From Streptomyces monomycini (GTDB taxonomy: Bacteria > Actinomycetota > Actinomycetes > Streptomycetales > Streptomycetaceae), in the NCBI RefSeq assembly GCF_022271435.1, contig NZ_JAFIQY010000009.1, positions 1 to 64,000 of the forward strand: 64,000 nt of DNA, in the 5' to 3' direction. Below, piece by piece: positions 1-8,593 of this stretch (positions are counted from its first letter, which is position 1; each line of letters starts with the position of its first letter). Below the pieces are notes generated by a model that saw nothing but the letters and a program-made list of their open reading frames with translations, did no database searches and was not told the origin of the DNA. Position numbers and translations under genes: made by a program.

Positions 1-339
1 CAGGACCTCGCCAACCCGACCGAGAGGCCGGCCCTTCACGCATCCTTCGACGCCTACTCGGCCCACCAGGCCGACCGGTGGGTAGCGGTCGCCCTCCGCA
101 CCATCACACCGGCCCTCTCACCGGACGCCTCACGCGAAGCCTGGACATGGCTCTGCGAAGGACGCATGAAGGCCAGGTCAGCCCTGCTCCGCCGACAGCC
201 CTACACAGTGACCGTCACCCAGGCCACCACCCGCATCACCTGGACGATCCGCCCCGTGATCTACCTGCCCCTCGCCCACCGCCAGGGCACCGTACTCCCC
301 GCCTGCACAGAGGACTTCAAGCCCCTCCCGCCAGCCTGA
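1..339 (+). CDS. 3' end of an unknown protein (partial)
   Basis: The frame is open from the first base to a TGA at 337-339, giving 112 residues of C-terminus with a strong GC3 bias, so this is real coding sequence cut by the window edge. The fragment contains a Trp/Arg-rich helix (around AWTWLCEGRMKAR) and a C-terminal stretch with alternating Thr/Val (YTVTVTQATTRITWTI) that looks like beta strands. I recognise no family. It lies just upstream of a horizontally acquired-looking defence gene, so it may belong to the same accessory segment. Function unknown. Confidence 0.55.
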   Translation, partial: QDLANPTERPALHASFDAYSAHQADRWVAVALRTITPALSPDASREAWTWLCEGRMKARSALLRRQPYTVTVTQATTRITWTIRPVIYLPLAHRQGTVLPACTEDFKPLPPA

Positions 340-390
340 GTTACAACTTTCTCTACTGGTTCAAGGCGGCTCGCTCCGCTCCCCGCGCGC

Positions 391-415
391 GGCCCGGCCC
401 CCGGCCGGCCGGGCC
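391..415. terminator. GC-rich hairpin after the first gene
   Basis: GGCCCGGCC (391-399) pairs perfectly with GGCCGGGCC (407-415) around a 7-nt loop, about 50 bp past the stop at 339. There is no T-run, as is common in Streptomyces. It is the only structure I see in the 340-637 spacer besides the ribosome binding site of the next gene. Confidence 0.4.
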
Positions 416-637
416 TGCGCTCCTGTCTCCGCCCCGCTCCAGCCCGGCCGGCGCCCGTGCCACGCCACAGCAATCAGTGCCTGATGCCAGACAAGGACTG
501 GTGCTGCGACGACTCATCCATCCACATCCCGGAACGCCCGGAGGCTGGGCTTCGCAGATACGGCGAAGCTTCTGCACCGCGGCGTGCGCCGATGCTACCT
601 TCGGCAGAATAGTGCCTTTGATGGCGGGAGTCCTCCA

Positions 638-2387
638 ATGCCGAAAATGCCCAGCAACGCGCAGACCTTGATCCTGCGGATCTTTGACGCATGGAAAGAG
701 GAGAACCTACCTACCGTTGACGGAGGGACCGCTTTTGAAATCTTTTCTTCAGAGTTGGCATTGCGGTCGTTTGGGCTAGGGATTGAGGAAATCGAGGCAG
801 GTGTCGTAGGAGGGGGGGCAGGATGGTGCGATCGACTCAGTCTATGTCTTTTTCGATGACGCACTGCTAGATGAGGACTCAGACGTAGTATCAGAAACGA
901 GCCGTCCGTCCGATTTTGGGCAAGACAGAAACTTGGAGCTCTGGGTAGTCCAAGCGAAAAGAACACCCAGCTTTGCCGAGGACGTGGCAGAGAAGCTTGA
1001 GAGCACAATGCGTAGAATGTTGGACCTCTCGCTGTCGATCGAGTCCTTGTCCGTCCTGTATAACCCAACCCTTCTCACGCGCTTCGGCGTCTTTCGTGAC
1101 GCTTGGGAGAAACTAATCACCCGCCGTCCCCGGATTAGCGTGAACGTCATCTACGCAACTCCGGGAGACTCCAGTAATATCACGCCGCAATTTGAAGCAA
1201 AGTTGAACGCCCTGAGGCAAGTGATCATTTCTTCGGTTCCGGACGCGCGCACAGCATCTGTGGAGCTTCTCGGCGACAAGGAATTGCTGGCAAGATACAA
1301 CGAACGACCGCCATACACTCTGGCAATGAACTATCAGGAAAGCGCTACGAGTGGGGAGTCGCACGTAGCTATCGTAAAGCTGAGGGACTATTATGATCTT
1401 ATTGTCGATGAAAACGGTCGCCTTCGTCGTCACCTCTTCGAGTGGAACGTAAGGGATTACCAAGGTAACGTCTCGGTAAATCAAGAAATTCGCCAGTCTC
1501 TTACGTCACCCGATAGCCCCGAGTTCTGGTGGCTAAATAACGGCGTTACCATCATTTGCAGCGAGGCGACCAGTACGGCCAAGACATACTCACTCTCGAA
1601 CATTCAGATTGTAAACGGCTTGCAGACGAGCCATGAAATCTTTGAGTCGATCAGGAGTGGCGATTCAGCAAAGGCCGGAAATCGTATGCTGTTGGTGCGG
1701 ATTATTGTCACTGACGATGCCGCAACAAGGGACCTGGTAATCAGGGCCACGAACCGGCAGACTGCAATTACTGACGCCTCTCTGCGTGCAACCGACGAAG
1801 TTCAACGCAATATTGAAAATTACTTCTTGACTCAAGGTTGGTACTACGACAGGAGGAAGGGTTATTATAAGAACGATGGAAAAGATCCCGCGAAGATTGT
1901 AAGTATTCAGTTCCTCGGGGCATCTGTCACCGCCATGGGGCTGGCGCGACCCGACAAATCGCGTGGCAAGCCGTCCTCGTTGCTGAAGAATGACGAGGAC
2001 TATCGGCTCGTGTTCGATGCATCAATCGACCTTCAAGTGTACCTCTGGGCTGCCAGGCTTCAGCGTCAAGTGGACGGTTTTATCTTGTCTGAAGCCGCCG
2101 AAGCGAACGTTTCGCAGAAGAGCAACCTCAAGTTCCATCTATCGATGCTTATCGTGGAGCTACTGAATGGTGAACCCATTCGGCGGCCGCAGCAACTTCG
2201 TGCACTATCCTCAGTGAACGCCGCGGTGGACGACGCCGTACTTAAGGATCTTTTCGAGAAGCTCAAAGAGTGGTCTGCCGTTTACCTTCGGCGAGAAGGT
2301 GTCATTCTGGAGAGGGCAACGAAAGCTCAGCGGTTCAGTGAATACCTGCTGGACCGAGCACGGAATCTCCGGGAAAGCACCGCCTAG
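638..2387 (+). pseudogene. AIPR-family abortive-infection protein, frameshifted
   Basis: Two frames together give one AIPR-type protein (abortive infection phage resistance) of about 580 residues. The first starts at ATG 638 behind GGCGGGAG and reads to the G7 tract at 812-818. The second reads from there to TAG at 2387. With six Gs instead of seven the join is GGGQDGAIDSVYVF, the glycine-rich GGxDGxID signature expected in this family. The signature is followed by LWVVQAKR and, further on, WWLNNGVTI and IVNGLQTSHEIF, also typical of AIPR proteins. Members are linked to phage defence and some resemble nuclease-associated proteins; the mechanism is not clear from sequence. Codon use is much less GC-rich than in neighbouring genes, which suggests transfer. 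The break could be a true mutation, a slippage-prone switch or a base-calling error. Confidence 0.78.
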
Positions 2388-2671
2388 CCTTTGGTCGCAT
2401 GGCCGTGCGCTGGCCTAGCAACATCAGGAGTCAAGGCTTTACCACCACGCTTCCGCCGACGAGGCTTGCTCCGGTAGACGGCACTGGCAGCGTGGCTGCG
2501 GCTGGTGGGGGTGCAGCGATACACGCGCGCGTCGTCGTTCGGCGCCCCCGCCATCGTGGCTGGCTGTCGTCGGCTGAGGTAGAGATGGGCCACATCGAGG
2601 ATGCCCGCCGTCGTCGAGCGCACCGAAGCTGGGCCGCCTCTGGGCCCTCCGAAGCCGCTCAAAGTTGGCCA

Positions 2672-2776
2672 ATGTCGACCAACGACAACCACCAGGCGCA
2701 CGAGCCCACAGCCCCTGAGCAGCAAAAAACGCACGTCGCCAAAATTCCCGGCAACACCCAGGGCAAGAAGAAGTAA
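2672..2776 (+). CDS. Possible 34-aa lysine-rich peptide
   Basis: An ATG at 2672 opens a 34-residue hydrophilic frame rich in Gln, His and Lys, ending KIPGNTQGKKK. Its stop overlaps the left arm of a stem-loop that could terminate it. There is no good ribosome binding site and I know no homologue, so this is a weak candidate only. Confidence 0.22.
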   Translation: MSTNDNHQAHEPTAPEQQKTHVAKIPGNTQGKKK

Positions 2777-2827
2777 GCCCCCCGCTTTCGGGCCCCTGCC
2801 TGCGGTTTCTCCGCGCGTAGGGGGCTT
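2775..2827 (+). terminator. Long-loop stem in the AIPR downstream spacer
   Basis: AAGCCCCC (2775-2782) is complementary to GGGGGCTT (2820-2827) across a 37-nt loop. It could terminate transcription leaving the AIPR gene or the small frame before it. Confidence 0.35.
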
Positions 2828-3001
2828 GTCGCTGTCCTGCGTCCAGGAGTACCGAGGCGTAGAAGTGGTGCGGTGTGTGCGTCCCCGTTCTCGGTTCTCG
2901 CGGGGTCCGGTGTTCAGGCGCCGGAACGGGGGCGATCGCAGCGGGCGCGGGTTTCCTCGCCTGCCTGCTTTCGGCGGTGGTCGGCGCGCGTACGAAAGAA
3001 G

Positions 3002-3028
3002 CTCCGCTCGGCATCATGCCGAGCGGAG
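3002..3028. terminator. Perfect 12-bp hairpin
   Basis: CTCCGCTCGGCA (3002-3013) and TGCCGAGCGGAG (3017-3028) form a perfect 12-bp stem with a 3-nt loop. It lies about 90 bp beyond the stop of the minus-strand Cys-rich peptide gene and is probably its terminator. It could also stop transcription arriving from the left. Confidence 0.6.
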
Positions 3029-3115
3029 TTCATGCCTGCCGTCGCGGGTGCGGTCCGAGCGGCCGCCGGAACGTTTGATCGCGAGCGCTGTCGGTTGGCC
3101 GGCTGCGGTCGGGAG

Positions 3116-3229
3116 TCAGCCGCAGCCGCCCCCGCACTGGCAGGGGCCGCCGGACTGGCAGCCGCAGGAGCAGCTGGGGCCGCAGGCGCAGTTGCCGGGG
3201 GCCGGGTTGGGAGCAGGGGAACGCGTCAT
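3116..3229 (-). CDS. 37-aa Cys-rich metallothionein-like peptide
   Basis: This is a very small protein, MTRSPAPNPAPG followed by a tail with eight cysteines in 25 residues arranged as CxC, CxCxC and CxC clusters among glycines. The pattern is that of metal-thiolate peptides (metallothionein-like), so binding of copper, zinc or another soft metal in the cytoplasm is a reasonable inference; no catalytic role is suggested. The start is chosen at ATG 3229 because GAGGAGG lies 6 nt upstream. A longer in-frame extension to 3298 lacks such a site. It is a single gene between phoU and the accessory segment, with its own hairpin downstream. The family assignment rests on composition only. Confidence 0.6.
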   Translation of the reverse strand: MTRSPAPNPAPGNCACGPSCSCGCQSGGPCQCGGGCG

Positions 3230-3377
3230 GACTTGCCTCCTCGGGGAGAGGTCGTCCATCCGGTGTCCATTGGATGCCCGTTCGGCGAGGCGCATCAACG
3301 GCGCGTGGTGGCACGGCTCGTCGCCGTACGGCTCTGGGGCGGGGCGTGCGTGCCGTGCCGTGCGCGGTCGGGTGCTG

Positions 3378-4055
3378 TTACGCGCCCTCCACCGGGGCCG
3401 GCGGGGCGATCTCGTCCGCGTGTTCGCCGGTGACCAGGTAGACGACGCGCTTGGCGACCGATACGGCGTGGTCGGCGAAGCGCTCGTAGTAGCGGCCCAG
3501 CAGTGTCACGTCCACGGCCGTCTCGATGCCGTGCTTCCAGCGGTCGTCCATCAGGTGCTGGAAGAGGGTGCGGTGGAGGAGGTCCATCGCGTCGTCGTCC
3601 TGTTCCAGCTGGAGCGCGAGGTCGACGTCCTTGGTGATGATGACCTCGGCGGCCTTGGCCATCAGGCGCTGGGCGAGCTGGCCCATTTCGAGGATCGTGG
3701 CGTGCAGGTCCCGCGGTACGGCCGTCTCCGGGAAGCGCAGCCGGGCCAGTTTGGCCACGTGCTGGGCCAGGTCGCCGGAGCGTTCCAGGTCGGCGCTCAT
3801 GCGCAGGGAGGTGACGACGATCCGCAGGTCGGTGGCGACCGGCTGCTGGCGGGCGAGGAGGGCTATCGCCCGGGCCTCCAGGTCACGCTGGAGATCGTCG
3901 ACCTTCTCGTCGGCGGCGATGACGGCCTCGGCCAGCTTCAGGTCCGCGTCGAGTATCGCCGTGGTGGCGCGCCCGATGGCGGAGCCGACGAGCCTGGCCA
4001 TCTCGACGAGGCTCTCGCTGATCGAATCCAGCTCCTCGTGGTACGCGTCCCGCAT
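3378..4055 (-). CDS. phoU: Phosphate-signalling protein PhoU
   Basis: The 225-residue product has the two tandem three-helix PhoU domains. Motifs seen include the start MRDAYHEELDSISESL, LARQQPVATDLR in repeat one, ERSGDLAQHVAK, and DDRWKHGIETAVDVTLLGRYYERFADHAVSVAKRV in repeat two (read in pieces). The E/DxxxD sites in each repeat bind metal clusters in known PhoU structures. PhoU damps the PhoR-PhoP response when phosphate is plentiful, together with the Pst transporter. The start is ATG 4055 with GAGAAGG upstream. It is divergent from phoR, and the shared 235-bp spacer carries a PHO-box candidate. It ends in the rare stop TAA. The length matches Streptomyces PhoU. Confidence 0.93.
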   Translation of the reverse strand: MRDAYHEELDSISESLVEMARLVGSAIGRATTAILDADLKLAEAVIAADEKVDDLQRDLEARAIALLARQQPVATDLRIVVTSLRMSADLERSGDLAQHVAKLARLRFPETAVPRDLHATILEMGQLAQRLMAKAAEVIITKDVDLALQLEQDDDAMDLLHRTLFQHLMDDRWKHGIETAVDVTLLGRYYERFADHAVSVAKRVVYLVTGEHADEIAPPAPVEGA

Positions 4056-4152
4056 CAGTGACCTTCTCTCGGTTCGGGTGGTGACGTGTCGCTCGGGGTG
4101 GTGAAGTGCCATTCGGCTTGACGGAGTGGGGGCCGGAATCCCCACGCTCCCA

Positions 4153-4168
4153 CGTTCCGGCCGGAACG
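4153..4168. promoter_or_regulatory. 16-bp perfect palindrome in phoU-phoR spacer
   Basis: CGTTCCGGCCGGAACG is a perfect palindrome about 100 bp upstream of phoU. It does not match the PHO-box repeat. It may be an extra operator; no regulator can be named. Confidence 0.35.
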
Positions 4169-4184
4169 CGACCGGTTCTGACCT

Positions 4185-4217
4185 CCGGAATGAACCAGCG
4201 CCGACACCAAGGTGAAC
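4185..4217 (-). promoter_or_regulatory. Candidate PHO box (PhoP operator)
   Basis: Read on the minus strand, the segment divides into three 11-nt units: GTTCACCTTGG, TGTCGGCGCTG and GTTCATTCCGG. Units one and three share GTTCA exactly 22 bp apart. PhoP of Streptomyces binds 11-nt direct repeats of GTTCACC type, so this site would autoregulate the divergent phoU and phoRP transcripts. The middle unit is poorly conserved. Confidence 0.6.
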
Positions 4218-4290
4218 TCTGGGCGACGTGTGTTCGAGCAGCCCCTCGAACGGCTGGGGAGATGTCACAGGTGACGCATAACCTGGAGTC

Positions 4291-5565
4291 ATGAACGTGG
4301 ATGCGGCCGTCGCCGCAGTGGCAGCGATCGCCGGACTGTGCACCGGCGTCTTCGCCATGCTGGCGTTCCGCTGGAGCGAGCGGGACCAGGCCAAACCCAC
4401 GCGTACCTCCCTGCACACCGACGCCGTCCTGCCCCCCGGCGTGGACACCGTCCTGTCGGTGCTGCGTTCCTCGGCCGTCGTCCTGGACGAGGCCGACGCC
4501 GTGGTCAAGGCCAGCTCGGCCGCGTACGCGCTGGGACTGGTACGTGGCGGGAAGCTGGCCGTCGAGCCGATGCTCCAGATGGCCCGCGACACCCGCCGCG
4601 ACGGCGAGATACGCCAGGTCGAGCTGGACCTGCCGCGCCGGGGCACGGGCCGGGGCGGCGACGCCCTGGCGGTCTCCGCGCGGGTCGCGCCGCTCGGGTC
4701 GCGGCTGGTCCTGCTGCTGGTCGAGGACCTGACCGAGGCCCGGCGCATAGAGGCGGTACGGCGCGACTTCGTCGCCAACGTCAGCCATGAGCTCAAGACC
4801 CCGGTCGGCGCCCTGTCCCTGCTGTCCGAGGCCGTCATGGACGCGAGTGACGACCCGGAGGCCGTCGAGCGTTTCGCGGGACGGATGCAGAACGAGGCCA
4901 CCCGGCTGACCAACCTCGTCCAGGAACTGATCGACCTCTCCCGGGTGCAGAACGACGACCCGCTGGAGGACGCCGAGCCGGTCCGGGTGGACGAGCTGGT
5001 CGCCGAGGCGATCGACCGCTGCCGCCAGCAGGCGGGCAGCAAACAGATCACCATGGCCGCCGCCGGCACCGCCGACCTGCACGTCTGGGGCAACCGCGGC
5101 CAGCTCGCCGCCGCCCTCGGCAACCTCGTCGAGAACGCCGTCAACTACTCACCGGCCCGTACCCGGGTCGGTATCGCGGGCCGCCGTGTCCAGGCACACG
5201 GCGGCGACCTTGTCGAGATCGCGGTGACCGACCAGGGCATCGGGATATCGGAGAAGGACCGGGACCGCGTCTTCGAGCGGTTCTACCGCGTGGACCCGGC
5301 GCGCTCGCGCGCCACCGGCGGGACCGGCCTCGGCCTCGCCATCGTCAAGCACGTGGCCGCCTCGCACGGCGGGGAGGTCACGGTGTGGAGCGCTGAGGGA
5401 CAGGGCTCCACCTTCACCCTGCGTCTCCCGGAGGCCGGTGCCGTGCGCGATCGCGCACGCGGCGCCTCCGACCCGTCGGCGGAGGGCCTCGACGACGAGG
5501 ACCGCCCGTACGAGACCTTCAACGATCCGCTCCCTGCTCATCCTGCCCCGGAGGTCCTTCCGTGA
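4291..5565 (+). CDS. phoR: Phosphate sensor histidine kinase PhoR (SenX3-like)
   Basis: The 424-residue kinase has one N-terminal membrane helix (about 7-27) and a PAS-like region (about 50-145). The DHp helix carries the H-box FVANVSHELKTPVGALS with phospho-acceptor His166. The HATPase domain carries N-box NLVENAVNYSP, GIGISEKD and TGGTGLGLAIVKH. It autophosphorylates under phosphate limitation and phosphorylates PhoP, with PhoU as negative partner. The stop overlaps the phoP GTG (GTGA), so the pair is translationally coupled. The single transmembrane segment with no large external loop is usual for actinobacterial SenX3/PhoR and implies sensing through partners rather than direct ligand binding. 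Expression is probably PHO-box controlled from the divergent spacer. Confidence 0.93.
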   Translation: MNVDAAVAAVAAIAGLCTGVFAMLAFRWSERDQAKPTRTSLHTDAVLPPGVDTVLSVLRSSAVVLDEADAVVKASSAAYALGLVRGGKLAVEPMLQMARDTRRDGEIRQVELDLPRRGTGRGGDALAVSARVAPLGSRLVLLLVEDLTEARRIEAVRRDFVANVSHELKTPVGALSLLSEAVMDASDDPEAVERFAGRMQNEATRLTNLVQELIDLSRVQNDDPLEDAEPVRVDELVAEAIDRCRQQAGSKQITMAAAGTADLHVWGNRGQLAAALGNLVENAVNYSPARTRVGIAGRRVQAHGGDLVEIAVTDQGIGISEKDRDRVFERFYRVDPARSRATGGTGLGLAIVKHVAASHGGEVTVWSAEGQGSTFTLRLPEAGAVRDRARGASDPSAEGLDDEDRPYETFNDPLPAHPAPEVLP

Positions 5566-6242
5566 CCCGAGTGCTCGTCGTCGAGGACGAGGAATCGTTC
5601 AGTGACGCCCTGTCGTACATGCTTCGCAAGGAGGGCTTCGAGGTCGCCGTCGCGGCGACCGGCCCCGACGGCCTGGACGAGTTCGAGCGCAACGGCGCCG
5701 ACCTGGTCCTGCTGGACCTGATGCTGCCGGGCCTGCCCGGCACCGAGGTCTGCCGTCAGCTGCGGGGCCGCTCCAATGTCCCGGTCATCATGGTGACCGC
5801 CAAGGACAGTGAGATCGACAAGGTGGTCGGCCTGGAGATAGGAGCCGACGACTACGTCACCAAGCCCTTCTCCTCCCGTGAGCTGGTCGCCCGGATCCGC
5901 GCGGTGCTGCGCCGCCGCGGGGAGCCCGAGGAGGTCACGCCGCAGGCCCTGGAGGCCGGGCCGGTCCGGATGGACGTGGACCGGCACGTCGTCACGGTCT
6001 CCGGCGGAAAGGTCGACCTGCCGCTGAAGGAGTTCGACCTCCTGGAGATGCTGCTGCGCAACGCGGGCCGGGTGCTGACCCGTATGCAGCTGATCGACCG
6101 CGTCTGGGGCGCCGACTACGTGGGGGACACCAAGACGCTGGACGTCCACGTGAAGCGCCTGCGCGCCAAGATCGAACCGGACCCGGGCGCGCCGCGGTAC
6201 CTGGTCACGGTCCGGGGGCTGGGTTACAAGTTCGAGCCGTAA
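5562..6242 (+). CDS. phoP: Phosphate response regulator PhoP
   Basis: This is a 226-residue OmpR-type regulator. The receiver domain shows the acidic pocket VVEDEE, phospho-acceptor Asp52 in LVLLDLMLPG, the Thr in MVTAKD, and Lys101 in YVTKPFSS. The C-terminal winged helix ends RVWGADYVGDTKTLDVHVKRLR and YLVTVRGLGYKFEP. It activates phosphate-scavenging genes and, in Streptomyces, represses antibiotic and nitrogen genes through PHO boxes. The GTG start overlaps the phoR stop by four bases. Transcription is likely to end at the hairpins at 6472-6563. Confidence 0.95.
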   Translation: MTRVLVVEDEESFSDALSYMLRKEGFEVAVAATGPDGLDEFERNGADLVLLDLMLPGLPGTEVCRQLRGRSNVPVIMVTAKDSEIDKVVGLEIGADDYVTKPFSSRELVARIRAVLRRRGEPEEVTPQALEAGPVRMDVDRHVVTVSGGKVDLPLKEFDLLEMLLRNAGRVLTRMQLIDRVWGADYVGDTKTLDVHVKRLRAKIEPDPGAPRYLVTVRGLGYKFEP

Positions 6243-6256
6243 GAGGCGTCGGGCGT

Positions 6257-6420
<164 letters not shown>

Positions 6421-6471
6421 CGTCAGAAGGTGCCGGGCTTCTGAGGCGCCTATGCGCGGTACGGCATACGT

Positions 6472-6513
6472 GAGCGCCGTGCGGGCCGGAGTGATCCGGT
6501 CCGCACGGCGCTC
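6472..6513. terminator. Strong hairpin between phoP and lipoprotein gene
   Basis: GAGCGCCGTGCGG (6472-6484) pairs perfectly with CCGCACGGCGCTC (6501-6513), with a further inner CCGGA/TCCGG pairing. It lies between convergent genes and can stop both. Confidence 0.7.
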
Positions 6514-6536
6514 GTGCTCGTACGGGCGGCATCGCC

Positions 6537-6563
6537 GCTACGGGTACCGGCGGTACCCGTAGC
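6537..6563. terminator. Second 12-bp hairpin, bidirectional
   Basis: GCTACGGGTACC and GGTACCCGTAGC form a perfect 12-bp stem with a GGC loop, 24 bp past the stop of the minus-strand lipoprotein gene. With the preceding hairpin it forms a double terminator. Confidence 0.7.
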
Positions 6564-6587
6564 AGCGGTGCGGCGCTGTCCCGTGCG

Positions 6588-7271
6588 TCAGCGGCCCGCC
6601 TCGGGCGACTGCGGCGTGCCGCTGTTCGGCGACGCGTTGTCCCCGGTTCCGGCGTCACCGTTGGCGCCGGCCGTGCCGCTCGGCGTGGCCTTCCCCGACG
6701 GGCTGCCGGACGCGGAGGGGCTGCCGGACGGGCGGGCCGAGCCGGACGGCGACGGGACCTCGCTCGGGCCGAAGTCCTTGAAGTAGCTCTTGGCCGGGAC
6801 GACGAACGCGCGCAGGGTGACCTTCCCCGCGGCGCTGAAGTCGAAGGTCACGGACTGCGCGTCGCCGTTCTTGACGGACGTGCGGCCGCTGTCCAGCACG
6901 GCGGAGGCGTTGTCCTTGCCGCCGATCACGATCGAGCCGCCGGCCGGGACCACGATCGGCCCGGAGCCCTTGGCGGGCGCCAGCTTCGCTTCCTTGTTCG
7001 TACCGTTGACCTTGATGGACTCCAGCGTCTGGTCCTTGCTGCCGTTGTTGAACACGGTCGCGGTCACCACGGCCGGGCCCTCGGCGTCCGGCTCGGGCTG
7101 GGTGACGACGGAAGCGTTCTGGATCTTGAGGTCGCCGACGCTGGTCGCGGCGTTGTCCGGCTTGACCTGGAGCGTCTGGGCGTCGTTCCCGGCTCCGCAC
7201 GCGGAGAGCGTGGCGATCGAGAGCGTGAGAACGGTGGCGGCGAGGACGCCGCGTCGAAGGCTGCGGCTCAC
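6588..7271 (-). CDS. Secreted lipoprotein with low-complexity tail
   Basis: The 227-residue product starts at GTG 7271, with AAGGAGA about 10 nt upstream. It has an Arg-rich n-region, a hydrophobic helix and lipobox LSAC with acceptor Cys25, so it is exported and lipidated. Residues 35-165 form a beta-rich globular domain with features of immunoglobulin-like copper-chaperone or DUF461-type folds (VVTATVFNNGSKDQTLESI, VPAGGSIVIGG). The residues classically needed for copper binding are not obvious, so I do not assign that role. The last 55 residues are a Pro/Ser/Gly/Ala linker. It is convergent with phoP and monocistronic. Confidence 0.85.
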   Translation of the reverse strand: MSRSLRRGVLAATVLTLSIATLSACGAGNDAQTLQVKPDNAATSVGDLKIQNASVVTQPEPDAEGPAVVTATVFNNGSKDQTLESIKVNGTNKEAKLAPAKGSGPIVVPAGGSIVIGGKDNASAVLDSGRTSVKNGDAQSVTFDFSAAGKVTLRAFVVPAKSYFKDFGPSEVPSPSGSARPSGSPSASGSPSGKATPSGTAGANGDAGTGDNASPNSGTPQSPEAGR

Positions 7272-8110
7272 GGCGGCGGCATCTCCTTGGACGAACTACG
7301 GCGGCCGAACTTCGAGCCCGGTCGCGGATGGGCGGCTGGGCGGCCGTGCGCGGTCGCCGTACCGGCATCCGCGTAAAGCCGCCCTAAGGGTGTGTCAGCG
7401 CCGCTAGGTTACCGAGCCGCCCCCGGGCCGCCGCACCCGACCCGCCCCCAGGACGATCACACCCTCCCCACATCCTGCTCCGGCCCGTCCTCGCACGGGC
7501 TCGGTGGCCCTCCGCCGTACGTCCGTTTGCCGCACATCGTCCGCGGTCGCGGACGTTTTCCTGCCTGCCGGACGGAATGATCGCGAGCCGGGACGAAGCG
7601 GGGACGAAGCCGGGGCCGAAGCAGGATCCGGAGCCGGGTCGGGAAGAAACCCGAATATCCGGCAAGCGGTCGTTCGGATGAAGCTCGGCGGGTTTCTCCG
7701 CAGGTAAATCGGCATTCGCAGGGAATGCGCCGGGTTCCGGAATTGATCACGTACGGCGACCACGTACGGCGGCCGGCCGGTGTTCGCGAGGTGGACATCC
7801 GGTGATCAATTCGCGAAACGGCGGACACCCGTCCTCCGGAACCGAACGGAGTAGCGGAACTGCGACATCCGGATCCCGGCAAAACGGGACGTACGGGTGC
7901 CGTCGCGGGCCCTTCCGGGGGTGTGACGCAGGCGTTTCAGGCTGCGCGCGAAGCGCCTCCGACCTGCGAATTCCTGCACCCGGAGGGCTGCCGAAGCACG
8001 TTCCGGTCGTTGTTGTCAAGCCCCGAGATATGCCCTGACCTGCGAAAACGCCATTCAGAACGGCCCGTTCCCGTGTTAGCATGGATAGCCACGGAAGGGG
8101 TACCTGTCAC
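7272..8110. other. 840-bp divergent spacer upstream of carD
   Basis: No supported gene. The region should contain promoters for the lipoprotein gene (leftward) and carD (rightward). For carD, TAGCAT sits about 35 bp before the start with a weak TTCAGA 17 bp further upstream. Scattered palindromic CGTACG-type words occur but nothing I can assign. Confidence 0.5.
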
Positions 8111-8593
8111 ATGACGTTCAAGGTTGGCGACACCGTGGTCTATCCCCATCACGGGGCCGCGCTGATCGAGGCCATCGAAACTCGCCAGATCAAAGGCGTG
8201 GACAAGACCTACTTGGTGCTGAAGGTCGCCCAGGGCGACTTGACTGTTCGTGTGCCAGCGGACAATGCGGAGTTCGTCGGCGTACGCGATGTGGTCGGCC
8301 AGGACGGGCTGGACCGGGTCTTCGAGGTGCTGCGCGCACCGTATGCCGAAGAGCCGACGAACTGGTCCCGTCGTTACAAGGCAAATCTGGAGAAGCTCGC
8401 CTCGGGTGACGTGATCAAGGTCGCCGAAGTGGTGCGTGACCTGTGGCGCCGTGAGCGAGAGCGCGGTCTTTCCGCCGGTGAGAAGCGCATGCTCGCCAAG
8501 GCGCGCCAGATCCTGGTGAGCGAACTCGCCCTCGCGGAGAACACCAACGAGGACAAGGCCGAGGCTCTGCTGGACGAGGTCCTCGCGTCCTGA
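8111..8593 (+). CDS. carD: CarD-family RNA polymerase-binding regulator
   Basis: The 160-residue product begins [23 protein letters not shown], the Tudor-like RNA polymerase-interacting domain of CarD/CdnL. A basic all-helical DNA-binding region follows, containing [36 protein letters not shown] and LALAEN. CarD stabilises open promoter complexes, notably at rRNA and housekeeping promoters, and is often essential in actinobacteria. The start at 8111 is preceded by GGAAGGGG; ten upstream in-frame codons lack such a site. The length is that of the Streptomyces orthologue. It stands directly upstream of ispD, as in other Streptomyces. Confidence 0.94.
   Translation: MTFKVGDTVVYPHHGAALIEAIETRQIKGVDKTYLVLKVAQGDLTVRVPADNAEFVGVRDVVGQDGLDRVFEVLRAPYAEEPTNWSRRYKANLEKLASGDVIKVAEVVRDLWRRERERGLSAGEKRMLAKARQILVSELALAENTNEDKAEALLDEVLAS

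Larger units (their letters stand above)
2388..3115. other. 728-bp spacer between AIPR gene and Cys-rich peptide gene
   Basis: No convincing gene of normal length. It contains one doubtful 34-codon frame (2672-2776) and two stem-loops (2775-2827 and 3002-3028), listed separately. Several long frames cross it on both strands but lack family motifs and consistent codon bias. Confidence 0.5.

Noticed and set aside
3230..3298. N-terminal extension of the Cys-rich peptide
   Set aside because: The GAGGAGG site fits ATG 3229; the extension has no ribosome binding site.
2601..4061. Long plus-strand frame opposite phoU
   Set aside because: It covers the phoU coding strand in antisense; PhoU motifs are unambiguous and the frame has no family features.
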